Origin: JAFCUW01 sp049897565
Lineage (GTDB): Bacteria; Pseudomonadota; Gammaproteobacteria; Burkholderiales; Burkholderiaceae_D
DNA: 64,000 nt
NCBI RefSeq assembly: GCF_049897565.1
Contig: NZ_JAFCWM010000016.1
Location: 1-64,000, forward strand
Direction: 5' to 3'
Shown here: in pieces, positions 33,934 through 43,413 of the stretch
How positions within the stretch are numbered: the first letter of the stretch is position 1
Layout: each line of letters opens with the position of its first letter
The notes under the pieces: model-generated
The model's input: the letters and a program-made list of their open reading frames with translations, nothing else
What the model was told of the DNA's origin: nothing
Database searches by the model: none
Position numbers and translations under genes: made by a program

Positions 33934-34686
33934 CTAACGAGTGGGGATTTCGGTGGTGGTGTCAGGCAACGCCGACAGGATCGTCACGGCCACGCGCCGG
34001 TTGCGGGCGCGGCCGTCCGGATCGGTATTGGCGGCCACCGGAATGTTGGCGCCGTGGCCAATGACGGTCATGCGCGCTTCCGGCACGCCGGCCTCGGCAA
34101 ACAGGCGCACCACGCTGCTTGCGCGCGAAGCCGACAGTTCCCAGTTCGACGGAAACAGCGGGCTGCGGATCGGCGCGTTGTCGGTGTGGCCTTCGACCTG
34201 CAGCGCATGCGGATCGTTCTTCAGCAATACCGCCAGCGCCAGCAGCGCTTCCTTCGAGCTGGCATTGAGCGTCGCGTCGCCCGAATCGAACAGCACGCTG
34301 GCATTGATTTCGACGCTGACGCCGCGGCTGTTCTGCGTCACCCGCACCTTGCCCTCCTTGACCAACGGCGCCAGGGTCGACGTCAGGTCGCGCGCCAGCA
34401 AGGTCAGCCGTTCTCGCTCGCGCCGCATCGCTTCGGCGCGCCGTCGGCCGGCCAGGTTCGGCAGCGAAATGGACGGCTGGATTTCGTCGACCATTTTCGG
34501 CGCCACCCGCTTGCCGCCGAAGGCGTCGCCGAGCGCGTCGGAAAACACCCGGTACTTGCCCTCGTTGACCACCGAGATGGCGTACATGACGACGAAAAAC
34601 GCGAACAGCAAGGTGATGAAGTCGGCGTACGAAATGAGCCAGCGTTCGTGGCTTTCGGTTTCTTCGTCGAATTTCTTGCGCGCCAT
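33934..34686 (-). CDS. motD: Flagellar motor stator protein MotD (MotB-like)
   Basis: A 250-aa stator B-subunit. One transmembrane segment (about residues 18-40) carries the ion-conducting Asp22 in the SYADF motif. The C-terminal OmpA-like peptidoglycan-binding domain (about 110-245) has VEINASVLFDSGDATLN, LQVEGHTDNAPI and NWELSASRASSVVRLF. It pairs with the motC product encoded 9 nt upstream. The position in a fliA-motC-motD unit matches the MotCD stators of other beta/gamma-proteobacteria. Confidence 0.92.
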   Translation of the reverse strand: MARKKFDEETESHERWLISYADFITLLFAFFVVMYAISVVNEGKYRVFSDALGDAFGGKRVAPKMVDEIQPSISLPNLAGRRRAEAMRRERERLTLLARDLTSTLAPLVKEGKVRVTQNSRGVSVEINASVLFDSGDATLNASSKEALLALAVLLKNDPHALQVEGHTDNAPIRSPLFPSNWELSASRASSVVRLFAEAGVPEARMTVIGHGANIPVAANTDPDGRARNRRVAVTILSALPDTTTEIPTR

Positions 34687-34695
34687 GACGTTCGG

Positions 34696-35442
34696 CTACG
34701 GGCGCGACATCAGGCTGGCCACGCGCTCGTCGATGACGCGCGAATGGTCGCCGCTGGCGATGTCGTAAAACACGTCGGTGAGGATCTCGTACTGGGTCAC
34801 CGTTTCGGCGACGATGCTTTTGAGCTTGTTGGCCACCGGATAAAAGAACAGGTTGGCCAGGCCGACGCCGTACACGGTCGACACGAACGCGACGGCAATG
34901 CCGGCGCCCAGCTTGGACGGGTCGGTCAGGTTTTCCATCACGTGGATCAGGCCGAGCACGGCGCCGAGGATGCCGATGGTGGGCGAATAGCCGGCCGCAG
35001 CTTCCCAGATCTTGACCGCCTGGCGCTGGCCGAATTCATACGCCGTCACTTCCGTCTCGAGCAGCCCGCGCAGTTTTTCCGGATGGATGCCGTCGATCAT
35101 CAGGCGCAGGCCTTTCTGGACGAACTTGTCGGTCGAGTCGAGCATGTGCTGCTCGAGCGACAGCAAACCGTCGCGCCGCGCGTGCAGGCTCCACAGCGCG
35201 ATGTCGCGCGCCAGCTTGCCGCGCTGGCTCGGCGGCGGACGAAACACCCAGCGCAGCATGCGCATGCCGCGGGTAAATGTCGGCGCCTCGGTCTGCAGCA
35301 GCACCGCACCAAAGGTGCCGATGACGACGATGGCGAACGCGGCCGGCTGCACCAGCGAGGCGAGCTTGCCGCCGTCGAGGCCGTGCCCGATGAATAGCCC
35401 CGCCAGCGCGAGGGCTATGCCAATTACGCTGGCCCAGTCCAC
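34696..35442 (-). CDS. motC: Flagellar motor stator protein MotC (MotA-like)
   Basis: A 248-aa four-helix stator A-subunit. Hydrophobic helices lie at about residues 5-20, 33-50, 150-170 and 182-202. The conserved YSPTIGILGAVLGLIHVMENLTDPSKLGAGIAVAFVSTVYGVGLAN block is the MotA/TolQ/ExbB family core. The GTG start at 35442 overlaps fliA by 19 nt and has GGGAGCAGG upstream. Confidence 0.92.
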   Translation of the reverse strand: MDWASVIGIALALAGLFIGHGLDGGKLASLVQPAAFAIVVIGTFGAVLLQTEAPTFTRGMRMLRWVFRPPPSQRGKLARDIALWSLHARRDGLLSLEQHMLDSTDKFVQKGLRLMIDGIHPEKLRGLLETEVTAYEFGQRQAVKIWEAAAGYSPTIGILGAVLGLIHVMENLTDPSKLGAGIAVAFVSTVYGVGLANLFFYPVANKLKSIVAETVTQYEILTDVFYDIASGDHSRVIDERVASLMSRP

Positions 35443-36152
35443 GCCTGCTCCCGTAATGCCGCACGCAACCGCGCCACCGCCTGCGTGTGCAGCTGCGACA
35501 CGCGCGATTCAGACACACCCATGACGGCGCCGATTTCCTTCAGGTTCATTTCTTCCTCGTAGTACAGGCCCATCAGCATCTTTTCGCGCGGCGGCAAGTT
35601 GTCGATCGCATCGACCACCGCCTGGCGGAAGTCGCCGTCGAGCAGGCTGCGCAATGGATCGGCATCGTCGACCGCATAGCGATCGAGGAAGTTGTCGTTG
35701 CCTTCGTTATCGTGGAAATCTTCGTAGTACAACAGCTGATGGCCGCCGCCGTCGCCGAGCATGTCCTGGTATTCCGACAGCGACAGCTTGAGCAGCTTGG
35801 CCACTTCCGATTCGGTCGGCGGATGGCCGAGCTTTTGCTGCAGCGAACTCATCGCCGCTTCGATCTTGCGCATGTTTTGCCGCATCGAGCGCGGCAACCA
35901 GTCGCTGTTGCGCAGCTCGTCGAGCATGGCGCCGCGGATACGCAGCACCGCGTAGGTCTCGAACTGGGCGCCGTGCGTCTCTTCATAGCGGCCGATGGCA
36001 TCTAACAGGCCGATCATGCCGGCCTGGATCAGGTCGTCCACTTCCACGCTCGGCGGCAGCTTGGCCTTCATGTGGTGGGCGAGACGCTTCACCAGCGGCA
36101 TATGATCCGTCAGCAGCTGATTCTTGTCCGCTTTCCCTTTGACCGTGTACAT
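35424..36152 (-). CDS. fliA: RNA polymerase sigma-28 factor FliA
   Basis: A 242-aa flagellar sigma factor. Region 2 reads VEVDDLIQAGMIGLLDAIGRYE and FETYAVLRIRGAMLDELR; region 3 includes LGHPPTESEVAKLL; region 4 ends LKEIGAVMGVSESRVSQLHTQAVARLR. It should recognise TAAAGTTT-N11-GCCGATAA-type promoters such as those read upstream of flgM and flgK, and is restrained by FlgM encoded 5 kb away. It lies 15 nt after flhG. Confidence 0.96.
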   Translation of the reverse strand: MYTVKGKADKNQLLTDHMPLVKRLAHHMKAKLPPSVEVDDLIQAGMIGLLDAIGRYEETHGAQFETYAVLRIRGAMLDELRNSDWLPRSMRQNMRKIEAAMSSLQQKLGHPPTESEVAKLLKLSLSEYQDMLGDGGGHQLLYYEDFHDNEGNDNFLDRYAVDDADPLRSLLDGDFRQAVVDAIDNLPPREKMLMGLYYEEEMNLKEIGAVMGVSESRVSQLHTQAVARLRAALREQAWTGPA

Positions 36153-36167
36153 GGTTAAACTTTGTTA

Positions 36168-37004
36168 TCAAGAGCCAAAACGGGTGTTTCCCCCTGTCCG
36201 ACCGAGCTGAGGCATTCCAGACAGGGCAAAACGCCCTGCCAGGCGGCGAAACGCAACCGAGGCGCCCGCCAGCGGAAACGCATCGACGACGGCGCGCCCG
36301 AGACGCGCGGCGCGTTGCAGATATTCGTCGGCCGGAACCGAACCCATCGAGATGAGCTGGACCGCGAGATACCGACTTGCCGCGGAACACATATTATCGT
36401 ATACCACCTTTGCCTCGATTTCGGAAGCGCCCGTCACCAGGATGCCGAACGGGCGACGCCCCAGCTGCTGCGACAGCCGCTTGATCAGGCTGTAGGCGGC
36501 GGTGATCGAGGCGGCCGACGTCGACACCTGCACGACGATTTCCGAACTGTCCATGATCGGCACCGGAAAGCTGTCGTCGTCGGAAAATTCGCCGTCGACG
36601 ATGACGATGCCGGTCTGCTTGACCAGCACGTCGAAGCTCTTGGCCAGGCGGCGCAGCTCGTCGGGGCCGGGACGCTGGGCGCCCTGGCCGCGTTTCAGGC
36701 TGGCCACGCCGAACCCTTGCGGCACCTGGTGGATCACTTCGTTGAGGCCACATTCCTGGCGCGCCACCTGCAGCAAGGACACGCCGCGGTCGACGCCGAG
36801 GCGCTGGGCGACGCCGTACTCATGCAGGCAGGCATCGACGATCAGCACGTCGTTGCCGGCACGCGCCAGCGATGCGCCGAGGTTGACCAGCATCGCGCCC
36901 TTGTCATCCTGGGCGGTGGCGGAAAGAAAGGTGACGATGCGCGGCTTGGGGCCGGCGAGCATCCGGCGCAAGCCTTCGGCCTGGTCAAAATCGAAATTAG
37001 CCAA
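36168..37004 (-). CDS. flhG: FlhG/FleN-type MinD-like protein with altered P-loop
   Basis: A protein of about 278 residues, by position and sequence the regulator of flagellar number that works with FlhF. It opens LANFDFDQAEGLRRMLAG, as FleN-like proteins do, and has LVNLGASLARAGNDVLIVDACL and VIVDGEFSDDD (Walker B-like). The deviant Walker A is unusual: SATAQDDKGAML replaces the GKGGVGK(T/S) expected, so ATP binding may be weak or lost. I prefer the TTG at 37004, overlapping flhF by 8 nt; an ATG at 37040 would add 12 residues read from the flhF end. Confidence 0.85.
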   Translation of the reverse strand: MANFDFDQAEGLRRMLAGPKPRIVTFLSATAQDDKGAMLVNLGASLARAGNDVLIVDACLHEYGVAQRLGVDRGVSLLQVARQECGLNEVIHQVPQGFGVASLKRGQGAQRPGPDELRRLAKSFDVLVKQTGIVIVDGEFSDDDSFPVPIMDSSEIVVQVSTSAASITAAYSLIKRLSQQLGRRPFGILVTGASEIEAKVVYDNMCSAASRYLAVQLISMGSVPADEYLQRAARLGRAVVDAFPLAGASVAFRRLAGRFALSGMPQLGRTGGNTRFGS

Positions 37005-38298
37005 GCGACACCCCGCGCAGGCTGCGATCGTTGGCGGCATTGCCGGCCTGGGCCATCAGCAGCGGCAGTTCGTTGTCGGCGTACTGGGTGGCGGCGTTCT
37101 CGCGCGTCAGGCGGAAGGCGCGGTCGACCAGCATGGCGCGGTCGGCCAGGTGCAGGTCTTCCGGCACGCGCTGGCCGTTCGAGATGTAAAACAGGCGCAG
37201 CTTCTGGCGGATCACGACGTCGAGCACGTTGCCGATCGAGGCCGCTTCATCCATCTTCGTCATGATGCAGCCGGCCAGGCCGCTGCCGTGATAGGCGCGC
37301 ACCACTTCGTTGAGCGTTTCGTTGGTGCTCGTCGCGTTCAGGCACAGCAGGCGTTTGACGTCGGCGCCGGACTCGCTGAGCATGGCGACCTGTTCGGTGA
37401 CCATCTGGTCGCGCTGCGACACGCCGACCGTGTCGATCAGCACCGTGTGCTTGTTGCGCAGCTCTTTCAGGGCGATGCGCAGGTCCGCTTCGTCCTTCAC
37501 CGAGTGCACCATCACGCCGAGGATCTTGCCGTAGATGCGCAGTTGTTCGTGGCCGCCGATACGATAGGCGTCGGTGGTGATCAAGGCCAGCTTTTCCGGG
37601 CCGTGGCGCATCACGCAGCGCGCCGCCAGCTTGGCCGTGCTGGTGGTCTTGCCGACGCCGGTCGGGCCGACCAGGGCGAACACACCGCCCTTTTCGAGCA
37701 CTTCGTCTTCGTCCGTCATGCTCGTCAGGTTACGGCACAGCACCGTCTTAATCCAGCGCATGCTCTCGGCCGCATCTTTGCCGGACGGCATCTTCTCGAT
37801 CAGGTAGCGCGCCAGCGTGGCGGAAAAGCCGGCCGCCAGCATTTCGCGCAGCACGCCCGCTTTTTCCGGCTCGCGCTGCTGGGTGGTGCCCCAAGAGATG
37901 GCGGCAAGCTGGGTTTCCATCAGGCCGCGCATGGCGCGAATTTCGCTCATCATGCCCGACATTTCGGCGGCGGCGGTGTCTTTGGCGTGGGCGATGGCGG
38001 CCGACATCATCGAGCTCATCTGGGCCATGTCGACGCTGTCGGGCTGCGGCTGCGGCGCGCGGCGGTTGGCGTAGCCCTCGGGCGGCGCGCTGTGTTGCAG
38101 CGTGGGCTCAGGCTGGGCCATCTCGGTGCCGTGCGCCGGCGCCGAGATCGACGCGACGTCGTCGTTGGCCAGCGCGAGAATTTCGACGACGCCATCGACT
38201 GGGCGGTTCGACAGGATGACGGCATCGGGACCGAGGGCGTCACGCACTTTGCGCAAGGCTTCACGCGAGGTGGCGGCGGTAAATTTTTTGACATTCAT
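36997..38298 (-). CDS. flhF: Flagellar biosynthesis SRP-like GTPase FlhF
   Basis: A 433-aa GTPase that sets flagellar position and number. It begins MNVKKFTAATSREALRKVRDALGPDAVILSNRPVDG, the FlhF N-domain. The G1 motif GPTGVGKTTSTAKLAAR lies near residues 212-228, then TTDAYRIGGHEQLRIYGKILG, DTVGVSQRD (G3) and TKMDEA (G4, commonly TKLDEA). The ATG at 38298 was chosen because upstream residues of the open frame are not FlhF-like. It overlaps flhG by 8 nt. Confidence 0.95.
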   Translation of the reverse strand: MNVKKFTAATSREALRKVRDALGPDAVILSNRPVDGVVEILALANDDVASISAPAHGTEMAQPEPTLQHSAPPEGYANRRAPQPQPDSVDMAQMSSMMSAAIAHAKDTAAAEMSGMMSEIRAMRGLMETQLAAISWGTTQQREPEKAGVLREMLAAGFSATLARYLIEKMPSGKDAAESMRWIKTVLCRNLTSMTDEDEVLEKGGVFALVGPTGVGKTTSTAKLAARCVMRHGPEKLALITTDAYRIGGHEQLRIYGKILGVMVHSVKDEADLRIALKELRNKHTVLIDTVGVSQRDQMVTEQVAMLSESGADVKRLLCLNATSTNETLNEVVRAYHGSGLAGCIMTKMDEAASIGNVLDVVIRQKLRLFYISNGQRVPEDLHLADRAMLVDRAFRLTRENAATQYADNELPLLMAQAGNAANDRSLRGVSLG

Positions 38299-38458
38299 CG
38301 ATGAAGCTCCTGGGTACCTGCGCTGCTCACATGAGCGACTGCAGCTTCTCACAGTTACAAGTATCGACGATGCCGCACGGAAACCATCTGGCGAAAAGGT
38401 GGGTGAATGGGCCGCTATTCCCGCGCGCCGGGGCCGAGCGCGGCGACCATGGCGCGGA

Positions 38459-38870
38459 TCATTCGGTCAGGGTGACGATCCGCACGCGCCGGTTTTCGGC
38501 GGCGGCCGGGTGTTCCTTGTTGAGCTGCTCGGTGTCGCCCTTGCCGAGCGCGACCAACCGGGCCGGGGCGACGCGCAGCTGGCCGACCAGGTGCTCGCGC
38601 ACCGCCTGCGCGCGTTGCTGCGACAGCTGCATGTTGCGCTCGCCGGTGCCGCGCGCATCGGCATGCCCTTCGATGTTAAAACGGAACCGCTGGCCGGTTT
38701 CGCCGCCACTTTAGCCGGCCGTGCCGCGCCGGCGTCAGCGCGTCGAGAAATGCCTGCGCTGTCGCGTCGTTTTTCAGCACGTCATGCGTCTGCGCCGCCG
38801 ACGGCGCACCCATCATCAGCAGCGCGCAGGCGATGCACGCCACGCCCAACTTTCCAGCAATGCCTGACAT
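38459..38870 (-). pseudogene. Broken OmpA-family protein
   Basis: From the ATG at 38870, with a perfect GGAGG site, the frame encodes a signal peptide (ending GAPSAAQ) and then THDVLKNDATAQAFLDALTP before running out of frame near 38710. In another frame the end of an OmpA peptidoglycan-binding domain follows: FRFNIEGHADARGTGERNMQ, the LVALGKGDTE segment and NRRVRIVTL, stopping at 38459. The middle of the protein (linker and first half of the OmpA domain) is missing. Deletion plus frameshift makes a pseudogene. It sits 38 nt behind the broken kinase remnant, as second gene of a former operon. Confidence 0.75.
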
Positions 38871-38908
38871 ATGACCTCCAAGAAAGAACAGCATAAACAA
38901 CGCGACAA

Positions 38909-39800
38909 CTATCTGGCCGCGACCTCTTCGATGCGCATCAGCGTGGCGCCGTAGCCGGCATCGCATCCGGCCCCGCTCGCGCAGGTCGGCGTGCCGGCCA
39001 GCACCGGCGTGGCGGCCGGCACGCCGCCCAAACCCGGCGTGCCTGCGCGGAATCGAAGCGCGGCATGGTTTCCCCGCTGCTCAGCCCGGCGGCAGCGAAG
39101 TCGCGCGGCGCGCGCGAGACCATGACGAGCACGTGATTGACGCCCGGCGGGCCGGCGGCGCCAATCTGCCAGCTCTTGCGCGGCAAGTTCACCGTGGCGT
39201 CGGCGGCGATGCGGTCGTCGCGGTCGATCGCGTTCGGCAGCAGCAGTTGCATCTCCTCGCTGCCGGTGCCGACGAAGAACACGTACAGGTAGCCCGCTTC
39301 GCTCGATGTGATGCGGAACTGCATCAGGTCCTTGCCGATGACGATGCGTTCCTTCTGGGCCAGGGTGTTCACCGAGATCAGCGGGTCGCGGTGGCGGACG
39401 ATGTCGTCGAGACCGGCAAGCGCGGTGAACGGCCCGCACGCGGCGGCAGCCGCTGGCAGCGGCGCCGGCGGCCGGCAACAGTGCCCCGGCGGCGGCGGCC
39501 CGGACAGCTCCGCGGCCGGCGCGCGCGGGCCCGATGGCCGCGACGGCGCCGGCGCCGCACGCGTCGGCGCCGTCGCTTCGCCGGCGGCCGGCCGCATGAC
39601 GGTGGCGTCGTCCTCGTGCTCGAGTGCAAACAGGCGCGCGCGCAAGGCTGCCACATCCTGCGGGCGGTGTTCCGGCCGCACGGCCAGGCCGGCCTCGATC
39701 GCCGCGAGGAAGGCGGCCGAGTAGCGCCCGCGCGCGCTGGTCGACAGCGGCACCAGCTCGTCGCTCATCATGCGGCCAGCAGGCGGGGCGAAGTGTGCAT
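38909..39800 (-). pseudogene. Remnant of a Ser/Thr protein kinase with DUF4384 domain
   Basis: The reading frame begins near 39800 in the last part of a kinase C-lobe (RYSAAFLAAIEAGLAVRPEHRPQDVAALRARLF), with no N-lobe, HRD or DFG region upstream. A Pro/Ala linker follows, then a DUF4384-type domain (LISVNTLAQKERIVIGKDLMQF, YLYVFFVGTGSEEMQLLLPN, NHVLVMVSRAPRDF). Near 39050 the frame shifts: the proper C-terminus (GYGATLMRIEEVAAR, stop 38909) lies in a different frame. Two lesions make a non-functional gene. The 5' kinase part is not found in the 190 bp before flhA. Confidence 0.75.
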
Positions 39801-39989
39801 GGACATTCCTTGTGAAGCGGCGCAGCCGAGGTAATGCAGTTTGGTAAATTTATGATACCTATATCGTTGACGGCTGGCGAACGATTATTGGTGATTCGTT
39901 GTATGTATGGCCTGCTGACTTGGGGTTTGAAACGCCGTTCATGCAGCACGGGTCTGGGCGGTTTTTTTGGCTCAGACCCTGCTGGAAAA
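39801..39989. other. Interval between flhA and the kinase remnant
   Basis: No gene is recognised. It is moderately AT-rich (39835-39900) and contains a degenerate inverted repeat of the GTCTG-type (CAGCACGGGTCTG at 39944-39956 with CAGACCCTGCTG at 39973-39984) just after the flhA stop. This is probably the edge of the deletion that removed the kinase catalytic region. Confidence 0.45.
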
Positions 39990-42104
39990 TTACCCCGGCG
40001 CACCCACCAGGCTGGTCACGCGGATCGTCTTCGTCTCCGGGATCTCGCTATGCGACAGCACCTTCAGCTGCGGCAGCGCGCGCCGCAGGAAGCGCGACAG
40101 CAGCGCCCGCAGCGGCCCCGGCACCAGCAGTACCGGCGTCAGCCCCATCTGCTCCTGTAGCGCCGCGGCCTGGCCGGCCTGCTGCGCGATCGTGTCGGCC
40201 AGCCCAGGCTCGATGCCGGAACCGTCGCCGCCCGCCCCCATCGCCTGCATCAGCAAGCGCTCGAGCCGGTTGTCGAGCGTCATCACCGACAGCTCGGTAG
40301 CGCCAGGGAACAGCTGCTGCACGATCGCCCGGCCCAGCGCGATGCGCACCAGCGCCGTCAGGTCGTTCGGATCCTGCGTGTGCATCGCATGCTCGGACAA
40401 GGTCTCGATCACCGAATGCATGTCGCGGATGTGCACCCCTTCGATCAGCAAGTTCTGCAGCACCTTCTGCAAGGTCGACAGCGACACCACCTTCGGCACC
40501 AGGTCTTCCACCAGCTTCGGCGACTCCTTGGCAATATGGTCGAGCAGCGCCTGCACTTCGGCGCGGCCGAGCAGCTCGGAAGCGTGCGTGGTGATCAGGT
40601 GGTTCAGGTGGGTCGCCACCACCGTGCCGGCGTCGACCACGGTGTAGCCCATGCCTTGCGCTTCGTCGCGCAGGCTGGCGTCGATCCAGGTGGCGGGCAG
40701 CCCGAACGCCGGGTCGGTTGTTTCCAGCCCCGGCAAGGTGCCGCTGGCCATGCCCGGATTGATCGCCAGGAATTGCCCGTTGAGCGCTTCGCCGCTGCCC
40801 ACTTCGACACCCTTGAGGGTGATGCGGTAAGCCGATGGCTTGAGCTCGAGGTTGTCGCGGATGTGCACCGGCGGCGCCAGGAAGCCGACTTCCTGCGCGA
40901 ACTTCTTGCGGATGCCCTTGATGCGCTTGAGCAGCTCGCCGCCTTGCGCCTTGTCCACCAGCGGAATCAGACGGTAGCCCACTTCCAGCCCCAGCGTGTC
41001 GACCGGCATGATGTCTTGCCAGCTGACCTCTTCCTGCTCGGCGGCGGCAGCCTGAGGCGCCGCGCCCGCACTGCCCGGTCCGCCGGCGGCCTCTTCCACT
41101 TCCGCTGGCTGCTTCAGGCGCTTGCTGGCCAGGTAAGCGATGCCGGCGAGCGAGCCGGCCAGCAGCAGGAACACCAGGTTCGGCATGCCCGGGATCAAGC
41201 CCATGCCGCCGATGATGCCGGCGGTAATGTACAGCACTTGCGGCTTGGCGAACAACTGGCCCACCAGCTGGGTGCCGATGTCCTGGTCGCTGGCCACGCG
41301 CGAGACGACGATACCGGCCGCGGTCGAAATGATCAGCGACGGGATCTGCGCCACCAGGCCGTCACCGATGGCCAGCAAGGTGTACGTCTTGGCGGCGGCG
41401 GCGAAACCCATGTCGTGCTGCAGCATGCCGACCAGCAGGCCGCCGACGATGTTGATGACGGTAACCATGATGCCGGCCACCGCGTCGCCGCGCACATATT
41501 TGCTGGCGCCGTCCATCGCGCCGTAGAACTCGGCTTCCTGGCCCACTTCGCTGCGGCGGCGGCGCGCCTCGTCTTCGCCGATCAGGCCGGCGTTGAGGTC
41601 GGCGTCGATCGCCATCTGCTTGCCCGGCATCGCGTCGAGCGCGAAACGGGCGCCCACCTCGGCGATACGGCCGGCACCCTTGGTGACGACGGTAAAGTTA
41701 ATAATGGTCAAAATGATAAACACGACGATACCGACCGTGTAATTGCCGCCGATCAGGAAATGACCGAACGCTTCGATCACCTTGCCGGCCGCCGCGCCGC
41801 CGGTATGGCCTTCGGTCAGCACGATACGGGTCGAGGCAACGTTGAGCGACAGGCGCAGCATCGTCGACACCAGCAAGATGGTCGGGAAAGCCATGAAGTC
41901 GAGCGGCTTGACCGTGTACAGGCTGGTCAGCAGCACAATGACCGACAGCGCGATGTTAAAGCTGAAGAACACGTCGAGAATGAACGCCGGCAGCGGCAGC
42001 ACCATCATCGCCAACAGCAAGATGATGATCATTGGCGCCGCCAGCGCGGAGCCGCCCTTGCCGCTCAGTCCGCTCAGCCAGGATGGGACAGTGATGCCGT
42101 TCAT
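39990..42104 (-). CDS. flhA: Flagellar export gate protein FlhA
   Basis: A 704-aa export-gate protein with about eight N-terminal transmembrane helices and a large cytoplasmic domain (from about residue 330). The FHIPEP-family signature is seen at FLIGGNYTVGIVVFIILTIINFTVVTKGAGRIAEVGARFALDAMPGKQMAIDADLNAGL, and the cytoplasmic part contains VHIRDNLELKPSAYRI. The ATG at 42104 overlaps the flhB stop (ATGA). Downstream genes flhF-flhG-fliA follow after a broken kinase/OmpA pair. Confidence 0.97.
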   Translation of the reverse strand: MNGITVPSWLSGLSGKGGSALAAPMIIILLLAMMVLPLPAFILDVFFSFNIALSVIVLLTSLYTVKPLDFMAFPTILLVSTMLRLSLNVASTRIVLTEGHTGGAAAGKVIEAFGHFLIGGNYTVGIVVFIILTIINFTVVTKGAGRIAEVGARFALDAMPGKQMAIDADLNAGLIGEDEARRRRSEVGQEAEFYGAMDGASKYVRGDAVAGIMVTVINIVGGLLVGMLQHDMGFAAAAKTYTLLAIGDGLVAQIPSLIISTAAGIVVSRVASDQDIGTQLVGQLFAKPQVLYITAGIIGGMGLIPGMPNLVFLLLAGSLAGIAYLASKRLKQPAEVEEAAGGPGSAGAAPQAAAAEQEEVSWQDIMPVDTLGLEVGYRLIPLVDKAQGGELLKRIKGIRKKFAQEVGFLAPPVHIRDNLELKPSAYRITLKGVEVGSGEALNGQFLAINPGMASGTLPGLETTDPAFGLPATWIDASLRDEAQGMGYTVVDAGTVVATHLNHLITTHASELLGRAEVQALLDHIAKESPKLVEDLVPKVVSLSTLQKVLQNLLIEGVHIRDMHSVIETLSEHAMHTQDPNDLTALVRIALGRAIVQQLFPGATELSVMTLDNRLERLLMQAMGAGGDGSGIEPGLADTIAQQAGQAAALQEQMGLTPVLLVPGPLRALLSRFLRRALPQLKVLSHSEIPETKTIRVTSLVGAPG

Positions 42105-43279
42105 GGTGTTGCTCCGTTATTCGATGCAGGCTTTTTTTGCGATGCGGGGTTAAGCGGGTCCATTTCGGGCGGCACCGGCAGTTTGGTCGGACGGTCCGGA
42201 TACTTGCCGCCGCCTTTGTTAAATGCGCGCAGCTGGAACACGTACGCCAGCACTTCGGCCACCGCCGAATACAGCGCCTCGGGAATCTCGTCGCCGATCT
42301 CGGTGTGCTTGTGCAGCGCACGGGCCAGCGCCGGCGCTTCCAGCAGCGCGACCTTGTTTTCCGTGGCCAGTTCGCGGATTTTCGCCGCCACTTCGTCGGC
42401 GCCCTTGGCAACGACCATCGGCGCGCCGCCGTGGCCGTCGGCATACTTGAGCGCGACGGCATAGTGGGTCGGGTTGGTGACGACCACGTCGGCGGTCGGC
42501 ACCGCCGCCATCATGCGGCGCTGCGACATCTGGCGCTGCATCTGGCGAACCTTTGCCTTCATCTGCGGATTGCCGTCCGACTCCTTCGATTCCTGGATCA
42601 CTTCCTGGCGCGTCATCTTCAGCTTGTTGGCGTAATGCCAGACCTGGTAGGGACCGTCGATCGCGGCGACAAAACCGAGGCCGCCGACGATGAACAGGAA
42701 CGCCCAGGTCAGCAAGTTGATCAGGTGCGCGCTGCCGGCGCTGACCGATTCGACCGCCAGGCCCATGACGGCGTCCTTCTGGCTCATCACGACGAGGTAG
42801 GCGACGCTGCCGACGACGACCGTCTTGGCGACCGCCTTCAGCAATTCGACCAGCGCGTTGGTCGAGACCATGTTGCCCAGGCCCTTGATGGGGTTGAGCT
42901 TGCCGAAATTCGGCATCAACGATTTGGAGCTGAACAGCCAGCCGCCGACCAGCAGCGGCGAGGCCAGCGCGACGACCATGACGGCGACCGCCAGCGGCAG
43001 GCAGGCCATCATCACCGACACGATGTCGACACCGACGCGGCGGATCAGCACATCGGCATTGAAAATTTGTTCGCGGTCGAGCGCCAGGCCCGACACCATG
43101 ATCGCGTTCAGGCTGCGCACGACGCCGTCGCCGGTCATCCACAGGCCGGCGCCGGCGGTCATCAATACTGTAAAAGTTGCAACTTCGCGCGATCGGGGCA
43201 CGTCGCCTTCTTCACGGGCCTGCTCCAACCGCTTGCTTGACGCCGGTTCGGTCTTTTCTGCGTCGCTGTCTTCTGCCAT
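42101..43279 (-). CDS. flhB: Flagellar export switch protein FlhB
   Basis: A 392-aa export-gate protein that changes substrate specificity from hook to filament under FliK control. It begins MAEDSDAEKTEPASSKRLEQAREEGDVPRSREV, has four hydrophobic segments up to about residue 210, and keeps the self-cleaving NPTH motif near residues 267-270 (VVVTNPTHYAVAL). A Pro-rich tail follows. The ATG at 43279, five bases after GGAG, is preferred over the GTG at 43285. Confidence 0.96.
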   Translation of the reverse strand: MAEDSDAEKTEPASSKRLEQAREEGDVPRSREVATFTVLMTAGAGLWMTGDGVVRSLNAIMVSGLALDREQIFNADVLIRRVGVDIVSVMMACLPLAVAVMVVALASPLLVGGWLFSSKSLMPNFGKLNPIKGLGNMVSTNALVELLKAVAKTVVVGSVAYLVVMSQKDAVMGLAVESVSAGSAHLINLLTWAFLFIVGGLGFVAAIDGPYQVWHYANKLKMTRQEVIQESKESDGNPQMKAKVRQMQRQMSQRRMMAAVPTADVVVTNPTHYAVALKYADGHGGAPMVVAKGADEVAAKIRELATENKVALLEAPALARALHKHTEIGDEIPEALYSAVAEVLAYVFQLRAFNKGGGKYPDRPTKLPVPPEMDPLNPASQKKPASNNGATP

Positions 43280-43413
43280 GTCCACTCCGGTAACGCCCTG
43301 GCTGCATTGAAACGCGCGGCAACAGGAACGACAGCGGACATTATCGGCGGTATTGCTCTGGGGCTATCTTTGGAGCAGGCGTGCAAAGCCGTGCTTACAA
43401 TCGGCTTATTCGG

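Noticed and set aside
39952..39984. Intrinsic terminator for flhA
   Set aside because: The T/A run lies in the loop and not after the stem on the transcribed strand, so it does not fit a Rho-independent terminator.
43341..43348. Perfect GCCGATAA (minus strand) upstream of flhB, as for a sigma-28 promoter
   Set aside because: No TAAAGTTT-like element lies 11 bases upstream; the nearest CAAAG is 16 bases away. A chance match is more likely.
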